From Oscillospiraceae bacterium (GTDB lineage Bacteria > Bacillota > Clostridia > Oscillospirales > Oscillospiraceae), in assembly GCA_902761635.1 (NCBI GenBank), contig CACWLG010000018.1, positions 1 through 41,028 of the forward strand: a stretch of 41,028 nt of DNA, written 5' to 3'. Below the pieces are notes generated by a model. That model was given only the letters and a program-made list of their open reading frames with translations. It was not told where the DNA came from and did not search any database. The number at the start of each line of letters is the position of its first letter. Position 1 is the first letter of the stretch. A program made the translations under genes and the position numbers. This document shows, one piece after another, positions 23,972 through 31,297 of the stretch.

Positions 23972-25819
23972 TTGGAACTGGACGATCTGACGGCGTATGC
24001 CGAGGAAAAATATCATCTTGCCGAGCAGCACAAATGGGCGGACTTTCCCGGCTTTTCTGTGCTGGCCGACCCCATCACCGGAAAATGGATCGCGCTTCTG
24101 ATGCGCCAATGGGATCAGGAGACCGGCACGGAGCTGCAGCGCTGCGACTTGAAGTGCGGGCAGCAGAGCATGCTGGAAGCAAGGGCCGATTATCTCTCCC
24201 CGCCCTTCCGCATGAAGGGGCGCAAATGGCTGGGCGTCTGCTTTGACGAGCGCACCGAGCCGGAGCTTGTCTTCCGGCTTTTTGACCGGGCCCTTCACTC
24301 GGGCGAGCAGCGGGGTTATACCCTGATTCTTGAGGACCGGCCCGGGGACTGCATGGACGCCTGGGCGGAGAGTCCCCTGCCCGCTGCCGGAGCGCTTTTT
24401 ACGGATGAGAGTGTGCCGGAGATCCCGCCGCGCATACTCGAGATGATGCGGCTGTATGAGCCGGGCGACGGCTCCCTGCCGCAAAAATGCAAAAACTTTT
24501 ACAGACAGGGTCTTTTCATGGCCGATTATGAGGACGATGTGCCCTGGTACGGAGAGTTTAATCGCTATTTTCCCACCTATCACGATCTGAACCTGCGGCA
24601 GCTGCGCGGCTATTTCACCTGGCGCACGGAGCTCAGGCGGGGCCGGGTCCGACCGGTCACGCTGTCCTTTGCCTACATTTATCTTTATGAGCTTCTGTGC
24701 GGCATCGGGACGCAGGGCCCGGAGGACAGTCTCGGAAAGATGCGCGAATTTGACGCTGTTTTTCTCGATGCCGGCTATGGCGATGCGGCCATGAAGGCAA
24801 ACCTCCTGCGCTGGATGTCGGAATACGCGGTGCTGCACGATCTGCCCGGTCAAACGATCCTGCGCTATGCCGATCCTGCGGTACTCAAACGGGACAAGGC
24901 CCTTGCCTGTCTCCGTCAGCCGGAAGATGCCGCGGATGACGAGCTGTTCTCCGCGCTCTGCGTTTTCGCGGGCGAAAAGTTCACCCAGTCCCCCGTCATC
25001 ACGAAGGAGGGCGCACGGGGCAGGACGCTCTTTGCCGCTCTGTGGCGGCACGCGCGCAGGGAATACGGCGGCGATTTGTTTACGCTCTGCTTCGGTCCGA
25101 TGCGCGCGCACCCCTGGAACCCGCTTTCCAACGCGATACACTGGGAGACCGGGCGCCACAGCCCCGCCGTATTTGAGCTGGATCCCTGCCGCCGCTATCT
25201 CTGCCGCGGCGGCGTCTGGGAGGAGGAGCGCTACGATCGCCTCAGCTTTGACGAACGGCGCTTCCTGGCCCTGCTGCATGAGGGGGACAGGCTCTTTCGC
25301 AAGTACCTGAAGACCGGGCGCACCCTGCGTGTAAAGGCAGAGGAGGCCTGGGCCGCGCCCTTTGCGGAGGCCGCCATCGCGGATGACCGGCGGGCGCAGG
25401 AGGAGGCCGCGAGGCCAAAGATCACGATCGACTTCTCAGGCCTTGCACAAATCCGGCGGGATGCGGGCATCACACGCGAAAGCCTCCTGACCGAGGAGGA
25501 AAAGGAGGGCGGACAGGAGCTGCCGGACACGGCATCTGTGCCCGCCGCTGCGGAAGAGAAGGCAGCCCCGGGCGTTTTCTCCGTCAGGGGACTGGACGAG
25601 GCACACACGCACATTCTCTCCGCCCTGCTGCGCGGGGAGTCTGTGCGGGAAACGATAAAGGAAAAGCATCTCATGCCCTCTGTCGTCACCGATACGCTCA
25701 ACGAGGCGCTGTTCGACCTCATCGGGGACAACGCCCTTGTCTGTGACGGCGCGGAGATCCGCGTTGTGGAGGACTACAGAGAGGAACTGGAAGAGAACCT
25801 TGGAGGATACAGGCAATGA
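23972..25819 (+). CDS. TerB_N/TerB_C domain protein, first gene of a BREX-related triad
   Basis: A 615-residue cytoplasmic protein. Residues 1-150 are unassigned. A TerB_N-type domain runs from about 165 to 300 (FYRQGLFMADYEDDVPWYGE, then LRQLRGYFTWRTELRRG). A TerB_C-like region lies near 480-612 (KITIDFSGLAQIRRDAG), interrupted by an acidic/Ala-rich linker. TerB domains belong to tellurite/stress and phage-resistance networks. The start is a TTG at 23972 with GAGG about 8 bases upstream; no better start is seen. It is coupled by ATGA overlap to the BrxD-like gene. Its role may be to sense or scaffold the ATPase-helicase pair (inference). Confidence 0.8.
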   Translation: MELDDLTAYAEEKYHLAEQHKWADFPGFSVLADPITGKWIALLMRQWDQETGTELQRCDLKCGQQSMLEARADYLSPPFRMKGRKWLGVCFDERTEPELVFRLFDRALHSGEQRGYTLILEDRPGDCMDAWAESPLPAAGALFTDESVPEIPPRILEMMRLYEPGDGSLPQKCKNFYRQGLFMADYEDDVPWYGEFNRYFPTYHDLNLRQLRGYFTWRTELRRGRVRPVTLSFAYIYLYELLCGIGTQGPEDSLGKMREFDAVFLDAGYGDAAMKANLLRWMSEYAVLHDLPGQTILRYADPAVLKRDKALACLRQPEDAADDELFSALCVFAGEKFTQSPVITKEGARGRTLFAALWRHARREYGGDLFTLCFGPMRAHPWNPLSNAIHWETGRHSPAVFELDPCRRYLCRGGVWEEERYDRLSFDERRFLALLHEGDRLFRKYLKTGRTLRVKAEEAWAAPFAEAAIADDRRAQEEAARPKITIDFSGLAQIRRDAGITRESLLTEEEKEGGQELPDTASVPAAAEEKAAPGVFSVRGLDEAHTHILSALLRGESVRETIKEKHLMPSVVTDTLNEALFDLIGDNALVCDGAEIRVVEDYREELEENLGGYRQ

Positions 25820-27147
25820 ACGAAAGCGGCAGAAAGGTGCCGAAGCGCATCGCACAGACGGTGCTCAACTCCCTGAAGGGCGGCGTGGTGCCCCGCATTG
25901 GCCTGCCCTATATCGCGGTAGGCCGGAAAAACGAGATCGCTGCCCTGCTGCATGATGTGGACATCATCGCAGAGGGCGGAGCCTCCTTCCGTTTTATTGT
26001 GGGCCGCTACGGCTCCGGCAAGAGCTTTCTGATCCAGACAATCCGGAACTATGTGATGGACAAGGGCTTTGTGGTGGCGGACGCGGACCTCTCCCCCGAA
26101 AGGCGGCTGCAGGGGACGCGGGGCCAGGGCCTTGCCACCTATCGGGAGCTGATCGGGAATCTCTCCACAAAGACAAAGCCCGAGGGCGGGGCGCTGACCC
26201 TGGTGCTGGACCGCTGGATCAGCAGTGTGCAGACCCAGGCCCTTCAGGATACGGGGCTATCCCCCGATGACCCGGCGCTGACGCGGGCAGTGGATCAGAA
26301 GATCTACGCCGTGAGCGCCGCCATCAGCGAGCTTGTGCACGGCTTTGAGTTTGCAAAGCTCCTGAGCCTCTACTACCACGCCTATGTGGAGGGGGACGAC
26401 GAGACGAAGATGAAGGTCGTGCGCTGGTTTCGCGGGGAGTACGCTCTCAAGCGCGAGGCGAAGGAGGAGCTCGGCGTCAACATCATCATCACGGACGATG
26501 ACTGGTATGAATACCTCAAGCTCTTTGCCGTGTTCTTCCGCCTGGCGGGCTATGCGGGGCTCATCATCATGATCGACGAGCTGGTGAACATCTACAAGAT
26601 TCCGAACAGCATCACCCGTCAGTATAACTATGAAAAGATGCTGACCATGTATAACGACACGCTTCAGGGCAAGGCCCGCTATCTCGGCATCCTCATGGGG
26701 GCCACGCCCCAGGCGGTGGAGGACAGGCGCCGCGGTGTATACAGCTATGAGGCGCTGCGCTCCCGCCTGGCGGAGGGGAAGTTCTCGCGCCCCGGAGCCC
26801 GGGACCTGTTGGCCCCGGTGATCCGGCTGGAGCCGCTGACGCCGGAGGAAATGCTGATTTTATGCGAAAAGCTCCGCGATATGCACGCGGGGCTCTATGG
26901 GTATGAGCCCCGGCTCGGCACCGGGGAGCTCGCGGACTTTATCAGTCTCGAGTACAGCCGTATCGGCGCGGATCAGAACATCACGCCCCGGGAGGTCATC
27001 CGGGACTTTATTGAGCTTCTGGATCTGCTGGTTCAGAACCCGGCCCTCTCCCTGCAGACGCTGATGCAGTCGGACGAGTTCAGTTATGCAAAGTCCGAGG
27101 CTGTCTCCGATCAGGCTGAGGAACGCTACGCGGAGTTTGAGATATGA
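25816..27147 (+). CDS. BrxD-like P-loop ATPase (DUF2791 family)
   Basis: A 443-residue AAA-type ATPase of the BrxC/BrxD (DUF2791) family. MNESGRKVPKRIAQTVLNSL and PRIGLPYIAVGRKNEI are typical of BrxD. Walker A is GRYGSGKSFLIQ near residue 64 and Walker B LIIMIDELVNIYK near 250, with a sensor-like LGILMGATPQAVEDRRRGV. In type 2 BREX loci brxD adjoins brxHI, as it does here, but pglX, pglZ and pglW are missing from this window. The start (ATGA) overlaps the TerB gene by 4 bases, and the next gene overlaps this one in the same way. Biochemical role unknown; DNA-loading of the helicase is a reasonable guess. Confidence 0.85.
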   Translation: MNESGRKVPKRIAQTVLNSLKGGVVPRIGLPYIAVGRKNEIAALLHDVDIIAEGGASFRFIVGRYGSGKSFLIQTIRNYVMDKGFVVADADLSPERRLQGTRGQGLATYRELIGNLSTKTKPEGGALTLVLDRWISSVQTQALQDTGLSPDDPALTRAVDQKIYAVSAAISELVHGFEFAKLLSLYYHAYVEGDDETKMKVVRWFRGEYALKREAKEELGVNIIITDDDWYEYLKLFAVFFRLAGYAGLIIMIDELVNIYKIPNSITRQYNYEKMLTMYNDTLQGKARYLGILMGATPQAVEDRRRGVYSYEALRSRLAEGKFSRPGARDLLAPVIRLEPLTPEEMLILCEKLRDMHAGLYGYEPRLGTGELADFISLEYSRIGADQNITPREVIRDFIELLDLLVQNPALSLQTLMQSDEFSYAKSEAVSDQAEERYAEFEI

Positions 27148-29402
27148 ATGTTTTTGCGCGTTACGCGCCCTTTATCCGGGATTATATCTACCGCTCAAAC
27201 TGGCAGGCGCTGCGCGGGGTGCAGAATGCGGCGGGCGAGGCGATCTTCAGCACTGAGGAAAATGTACTGCTGACCGCCTCCACCGCCTCCGGCAAGACCG
27301 AGGCCGCCTTCTTTCCCATCCTGACGCTTTTGGATGAAGAACCGTCAAGGAGTGTGGGGGTCCTGTACATTGCGCCGCTCAAGGCTCTCATCAACGACCA
27401 GTTCGGGCGGCTCAATGAGCTGTGCGAGGAGGCGGGGATCCCGGTTACCCGCTGGCACGGGGATGTGCCGCAGACGCAGAAGCGAAAGCTGCTGCGAAAG
27501 CCCGCAGGCATCCTGCAGATCACGCCTGAGTCGCTGGAGTCGCTGATGATCAACAAGCACATGGAGATTCCCTCCCTTTTCGGGGATCTGCGCTTTATCG
27601 TCATCGACGAGATCCACTCCCTGCTGCGCGGGGATCGAGGCATGCAGACCTTCTGCCTCATCGAGCGCCTGTGCAGGCTGGCGGGCTGCAAGCCCCGGCG
27701 GATCGGCCTTTCCGCCACCATCGGCAATCCCGAGGCCGCAGGGCGCTTTCTCGCCGCGGGCAGCGGCAGGGGCACGGTCATCCCTCGTATTGACGGCGGG
27801 CGGGAGATCTGGCGGCTGAGCATGGAGCATTTTTTCAACACCGAGCCCCAGGCGGACGCCGGACAGACACCCCTGAGCGAATCGCCCCTTCTGGAGGAGC
27901 CGACCGACACCGCGCCAAAGGCGGCAGATCCCGGCATCGGCTATATCTTTGAGCATACGCGCGGGAAAAAGTGCCTTGTGTTCACGAACTCCCGCGAGGA
28001 GTGTGAGTCTGTCTGCCAGCAGCTTCGGCAGTACTGTGAGGTCCAGCATGAGCCGGACCGCTTCCTGATCCACCACGGCAATCTCTCCGCCTCCTATCGG
28101 GAGAGCGCGGAGGAGGAAATGAAGGACGATGATTCCCTGCTGTCCGTGTGCGCCACCGCCACGCTGGAGCTCGGCATCGACATCGGCAGGCTCGAGCGCG
28201 CCTTTCAGATCGACGCACCCTTCACCGTGTCCGGTTTTCTGCAGCGCATGGGCCGAACGGGCCGGCGCGGCGATGCGTGTGAGATGTGGTTCGTCATGCG
28301 GGAGGAGCACCCGGAAGCCCGTGCCATGCTGCCGGATATGATTCCCTGGTATCTCGTCCAGGGCATCGCTCTTGTGCAGCTCTATATCGAGGAGCGCTTT
28401 GTGGAGCCGCCGCGGACAGAGCGTCTGCCCTACAGCCTTCTCTATCACCAGACCATGAGCACGCTTGCCTCCTGCGGTGAGATGACGGCGGGAGAGCTTG
28501 CCTCCCGTGTCCTGCCGCTCAATTGCTTTCACCGCATCACGCCGGAGGACTACAAGCTGCTGCTGCGGCACCTGCTGGATATCGACCACATCAACCGCAC
28601 GGAAAACGGCGGGCTCATCCTGGGCCTTGCGGGTGAGCGTGTCGTCAACAACTATAAATTTTATGCGGTCTTTCAGGAAAACGTCGAATACTCTGTGCGT
28701 GCGGGGTCCGAGGAGCTGGGCACCATTGTCAAGCCCCCGCCCGTCGGTGACAAGATCGCCATTGCCGGCCGGGTCTGGGTCGTGGAAGAGGTGGATCACC
28801 AGAAGCGCGACGTCTACTGCACGCTGGTCAAGGGGAACATTCCGGCCTATTTCGGCGATGTGGCGGGCGATATCCACACCCGTATACTTGAGCGCATGTA
28901 CGCCGTCCTTGCGGAGGGGAAGGCTTATCCCTATCTCATGCCCCACGCGGTGTGCCGGATGCAGGAGGCGCGGGCGCTCTTTGCCAAGGCCGGCATGGCC
29001 GGGCGGGCACTGATCCATCTGGGAGGCAATATGTGGGCGCTGTTCCCCTGGCTCGGGAGCTTCGCCTTTCTCGCGCTGGAGCGCTTTCTGAAGCTCCGCT
29101 GTGCCGAGCGCCTCGGCCTGCGGGGGCTGAGTCCTTCGAGACCCTATTACCTGCAGTTTACGATGAAGGTCAGCGAGCAGGACTTCTATCGCATTACGGC
29201 GGAGGAGGCCGCCAGGGACTTCGATCCTCTGGAGCTCGTGTACACAAATGAGATCCCTGTTTTTGAAAAGTATGACGAGTATGTGCCCGGAGAGCTGGTG
29301 CGCAAGGGCTTTGCCCTGGGCGTGCTGGATGTGGAGGGCATGAAAAAGCGGGTGCTGAACGGCTTCTGTATTGAGCGGGATGCGCCTGCGCCGCGGCCGT
29401 GA
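27144..29402 (+). CDS. BrxHI/Lhr-like SF2 DEAD/DEAH helicase
   Basis: A 752-residue superfamily-2 helicase of the Lhr-like branch, closest in architecture to BrxHI. Motif I is TASTASGKTEAAFFPIL near residue 45; Ia IAPLKALINDQF; II VIDEIHSLL near 154; III LSATIGN; V ATATLELGIDIG; VI LQRMGRTGRRG near 366. A long C-terminal region (400-752) matches the winged-helix and beta-rich accessory portion of Lhr-type proteins. It is coupled by ATGA to the BrxD-like gene. A perfect terminator follows at 29432. It is likely to remodel DNA or RNA together with the ATPase. Confidence 0.88.
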   Translation: MNVFARYAPFIRDYIYRSNWQALRGVQNAAGEAIFSTEENVLLTASTASGKTEAAFFPILTLLDEEPSRSVGVLYIAPLKALINDQFGRLNELCEEAGIPVTRWHGDVPQTQKRKLLRKPAGILQITPESLESLMINKHMEIPSLFGDLRFIVIDEIHSLLRGDRGMQTFCLIERLCRLAGCKPRRIGLSATIGNPEAAGRFLAAGSGRGTVIPRIDGGREIWRLSMEHFFNTEPQADAGQTPLSESPLLEEPTDTAPKAADPGIGYIFEHTRGKKCLVFTNSREECESVCQQLRQYCEVQHEPDRFLIHHGNLSASYRESAEEEMKDDDSLLSVCATATLELGIDIGRLERAFQIDAPFTVSGFLQRMGRTGRRGDACEMWFVMREEHPEARAMLPDMIPWYLVQGIALVQLYIEERFVEPPRTERLPYSLLYHQTMSTLASCGEMTAGELASRVLPLNCFHRITPEDYKLLLRHLLDIDHINRTENGGLILGLAGERVVNNYKFYAVFQENVEYSVRAGSEELGTIVKPPPVGDKIAIAGRVWVVEEVDHQKRDVYCTLVKGNIPAYFGDVAGDIHTRILERMYAVLAEGKAYPYLMPHAVCRMQEARALFAKAGMAGRALIHLGGNMWALFPWLGSFAFLALERFLKLRCAERLGLRGLSPSRPYYLQFTMKVSEQDFYRITAEEAARDFDPLELVYTNEIPVFEKYDEYVPGELVRKGFALGVLDVEGMKKRVLNGFCIERDAPAPRP

Positions 29403-29431
29403 CGCTCCCCTGCTGTGTTAAACGAGCAGCA

Positions 29432-29465
29432 AAAAACCTCCTGCCCAGTCAGTCAGGAGGTTTTT
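29432..29465. terminator. Bidirectional terminator between the helicase and HAD genes
   Basis: A perfect 12-bp stem, AAAAACCTCCTG (29432-29443) and CAGGAGGTTTTT (29454-29465), lies between two convergent genes, 29 bases after the helicase stop and 16 bases past the HAD gene's end. Confidence 0.9.
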
Positions 29466-29481
29466 CCTGTTCCGTTTTTCC

Positions 29482-29970
29482 TCATATCGTGGCATCTCTT
29501 TCGTATTCCCGCTTGCGGATCTGATCCGCCCGTGCCATGATTTTTTCCTTCCAGTCGTCATCCTGGGCATCCAGGCGATAGACCTCATATCCGTATTGTC
29601 TGCCGTTAACGCATACGATCTCCTCATCATCAATGTGCAGGGAGATCCGGTAATGGTTGGGAAGCTTCTGCGGCAGGGTCTCACTGTGATCGCGCTGGAC
29701 CTCCCGCAGATGCCGCTGACCGTTGACGATGCCGTCAAGCTTCACGCCATAGCAGCGAAAAAGGCCCTGGATGTATTTCTCGGAGCGAAAGGAGGAGGTA
29801 TAGACCCATACCTGATCCCCGCTTCTTTGCAGTTCGCGGATCAAGTCAGGGGCGCCGAGGCGCAGCCGCTCCCTATAGATCCGGTTGAGCGGAAAAGGCA
29901 GAGGCGCTTCCGTCTTGTGTGTCACCGGTGATACGAAAAGCACCTCATCCAGATCGAAGGATATCCTCAT
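29482..29970 (-). CDS. HAD-like hydrolase, paralogue of the upstream fusion
   Basis: A 162-residue HAD-fold protein. The phosphatase motifs are complete: motif I FDLDEV (Asp6 and Asp8), motif II VYTSSF, a lysine in QKLPNHY and motif IV HIDDEE. It aligns along its length with residues 140-290 of the upstream ParB-HAD protein (shared PFPxNRIYxERxRLG, VWVY/IWVY and CxVKxDGIV segments), so the two arose by duplication. The ATG at 29970 with AAGGA upstream overlaps the stop of that gene by 4 bases (ATGA). Substrate unknown; a small phosphoester or nucleotide is likely for this fold. Confidence 0.8.
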   Translation of the reverse strand: MRISFDLDEVLFVSPVTHKTEAPLPFPLNRIYRERLRLGAPDLIRELQRSGDQVWVYTSSFRSEKYIQGLFRCYGVKLDGIVNGQRHLREVQRDHSETLPQKLPNHYRISLHIDDEEIVCVNGRQYGYEVYRLDAQDDDWKEKIMARADQIRKREYERDATI

Positions 29971-30863
29971 ATTTCCTTCTCTCCTCTGTTCAGCCGCTTG
30001 ATGATCTCCCTCACGGCGCCGGACCATGCCTCAGGCTCCGCCTCCACGGGGTATTCCTTGAAAGTCCTGGTGTCACGCACCGTATAAAGGACGAGGTCGC
30101 TGTCGATGTGCAGCGTCTCTCCATACTGATCGGTGATCATTTTTTCCGTCTTCTTGGCAAGTTCGTTTCTTTCCTTCGACATTCTGCGTCCGGCGCCGGT
30201 GACAATGCCGTCCACCTTCACGCTGCAGCGGCGGAAATAGTTCCGGATATACTCGATCGAATAATAGCTTACACTGTATACCCAGATATCATAGCCCTGT
30301 TCGCCCAGGAAGTGCAGCAGGGCCGGGATCCCCAGGCGCATCCGCTCCTTGTAGATCCTGTTGACCGGGAAGGGCAGGGCCTTCTCCAGCGGCACGCCGG
30401 AGCTCTCGTGGCAGAAGACCAGCTCATTCAGGTCCAGGGTGACACGCTTGTCGTGTTTGGAGCTGCGGATCATACGCTCAATATCCGTCGACTGCGTCAG
30501 GTTGACAATGGAGATTTTCAGCGGACTGTAGTCAGTCTTGAATGCCGCCGCCCATCTGTGATGCCCGTTGAGAAGCCTGTAGCCGTCCGGATAGACCTTC
30601 TCAACAATGAGCGGCTCCTCCCAGGGTTCCATATTCTGCGTGGCGCTGTCGCGGATCTTCTGTACGTAATCGGAGATAATCTTGTCATTGGGGCCGATCG
30701 TGGGATCGCAGAACTCATCCTCCGGATTGGGATGAAGCTTCTGAATATCTGCCTTTCTGACGAACATCCGCTCCAGGGTGCTCGCCTTGACAGGCACCAG
30801 CCTGCCCTCGTCTTCCTTCAGCTTTTGCGCAAGATATTTCTCGAATTCTGTCTTTGCCGCCAT
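29967..30863 (-). CDS. ParB-like domain fused to a degenerate HAD domain
   Basis: A 298-residue protein. Residues about 30-125 form a ParB/sulfiredoxin-like domain with the nucleotide-binding signature GYRLLNGHHRWAAA (GHHR at 100-103). From about 140 to 298 it is a HAD-like domain paralogous to the next gene, but motif I reads LDLNEL, so the second aspartate of DxD is Asn (Asp144, Asn146). The acid/base residue for phosphatase chemistry is therefore missing. GGAGGG lies 6 bases before the ATG at 30863. It is not near a parA or origin, so chromosome segregation is unlikely. A regulatory or nucleotide-sensing partner of the intact HAD enzyme is one reading (inference). Confidence 0.75.
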   Translation of the reverse strand: MAAKTEFEKYLAQKLKEDEGRLVPVKASTLERMFVRKADIQKLHPNPEDEFCDPTIGPNDKIISDYVQKIRDSATQNMEPWEEPLIVEKVYPDGYRLLNGHHRWAAAFKTDYSPLKISIVNLTQSTDIERMIRSSKHDKRVTLDLNELVFCHESSGVPLEKALPFPVNRIYKERMRLGIPALLHFLGEQGYDIWVYSVSYYSIEYIRNYFRRCSVKVDGIVTGAGRRMSKERNELAKKTEKMITDQYGETLHIDSDLVLYTVRDTRTFKEYPVEAEPEAWSGAVREIIKRLNRGEKEI

Positions 30864-30891
30864 GTTTATCCCTCCGGCGTACTGTCACAAA

Positions 30892-30943
30892 AACAGCGCT
30901 CCATTTGTCTGCAGGGTTTACTGAGGTCAAATGGAGCGCTGTT
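30892..30943 (-). terminator. Intrinsic terminator of the LysM gene
   Basis: A perfect 16-bp stem (30892-30907 / 30928-30943) with a 20-base loop is followed on the minus strand by TTTTTGTG, shortly before the ParB-HAD ribosome site. Confidence 0.85.
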
Positions 30944-30959
30944 CGTTCAGGTCTGTTGT

Positions 30960-30997
30960 GGACAGCCCGGTCAGCGCATCGGCTGGCCGGGCTGTCC
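30960..30997 (-). other. Second strong hairpin 3' of the LysM gene
   Basis: Arms 30960-30975 and 30982-30997 pair over 16 positions with one G-U-type mismatch around a six-base loop. It begins 14 bases after the LysM stop. It has no U-tract of its own and may protect the 3' end of the short mRNA. Confidence 0.65.
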
Positions 30998-31010
30998 GGA
31001 TGCCCTGCAA

Positions 31011-31217
31011 TCAGTACTTGATCTTGAGCACCTGACCGGCTGTCAGCATATTGGGGTTTTTGATGTTGTTCCAGGCCATGAGCTGTTCGGCGGTGCAGCC
31101 GTTGTCCGTTGCGATGGAATTAATGGTGTCGCCCGCCTTCACGATGTAGGGGATCTTGGAGCCGCCGCTTACGAGGTCGAGCTGATCGTCGTCGATTGCC
31201 ATTTTATTCAGTGTCAT
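31011..31217 (-). CDS. Small LysM protein with a double-glycine export leader
   Basis: A 68-residue protein. Residues 1-19 (MTLNKMAIDDDQLDLVSGG) match the double-glycine leaders of class II bacteriocins and related peptides: hydrophobic residues at -12 (Ile), -7 (Leu) and -4 (Val), and Gly at -2 and -1. Cleavage would release a 49-residue peptide that is a single LysM domain (IPYIVKAGDTINSIATDNG to LTAGQVLKIKY), a peptidoglycan/N-acetylglucosamine-binding fold. Export by a C39-peptidase ABC transporter is expected, but none is in the window. GGAGGAG lies 6 bases before the ATG. It has its own promoter region and terminator. Function unknown: wall-targeting peptide, bacteriocin or wall-hydrolase modulator are possibilities. 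Confidence 0.85.
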   Translation of the reverse strand: MTLNKMAIDDDQLDLVSGGSKIPYIVKAGDTINSIATDNGCTAEQLMAWNNIKNPNMLTAGQVLKIKY

Positions 31218-31253
31218 TGTAGTCTCCTCCGTTTCATTATTGATTGTGTCCCA

Positions 31254-31297
31254 AGTATAGCACAGCTTTTGTCACACTACTGTCACACTGTCTGTCA
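31254..31297 (-). promoter_or_regulatory. LysM-gene promoter with 11-bp-phased direct repeats
   Basis: A -10 TATACT (31254-31259, minus strand) has no good -35 at 17 bases. Instead, two direct repeats of TGTCACACT (31270-31278 and 31281-31289, period 11) plus a partial TGTCA (31293-31297) cover the -35 zone. One-turn phasing is typical of response-regulator sites, suggesting activator-dependent transcription. Confidence 0.5.

Noticed and set aside
23723-25279. 518-codon minus-strand open frame across the TerB gene
   Set aside because: It is the antisense of the TerB_N/TerB_C gene. Only the separate frame at 23652-23910 resembles a real protein end.
23972-29402. Complete BREX system
   Set aside because: pglX, pglZ, pglW, brxA, brxB and brxL are all absent from the window; only BrxD- and BrxHI-like genes are present.
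29967-30863. Chromosome partition gene parB
   Set aside because: Only the N-terminal ParB/Srx-like domain is present, joined to a HAD domain; there is no parA, no parS-like site and no origin nearby.
31270-31297. PhoB/Pho-box reading of the direct repeats before the LysM gene
   Set aside because: The 11-bp phasing fits response regulators in general, but the repeat sequence does not match a Pho box well enough to name the regulator.
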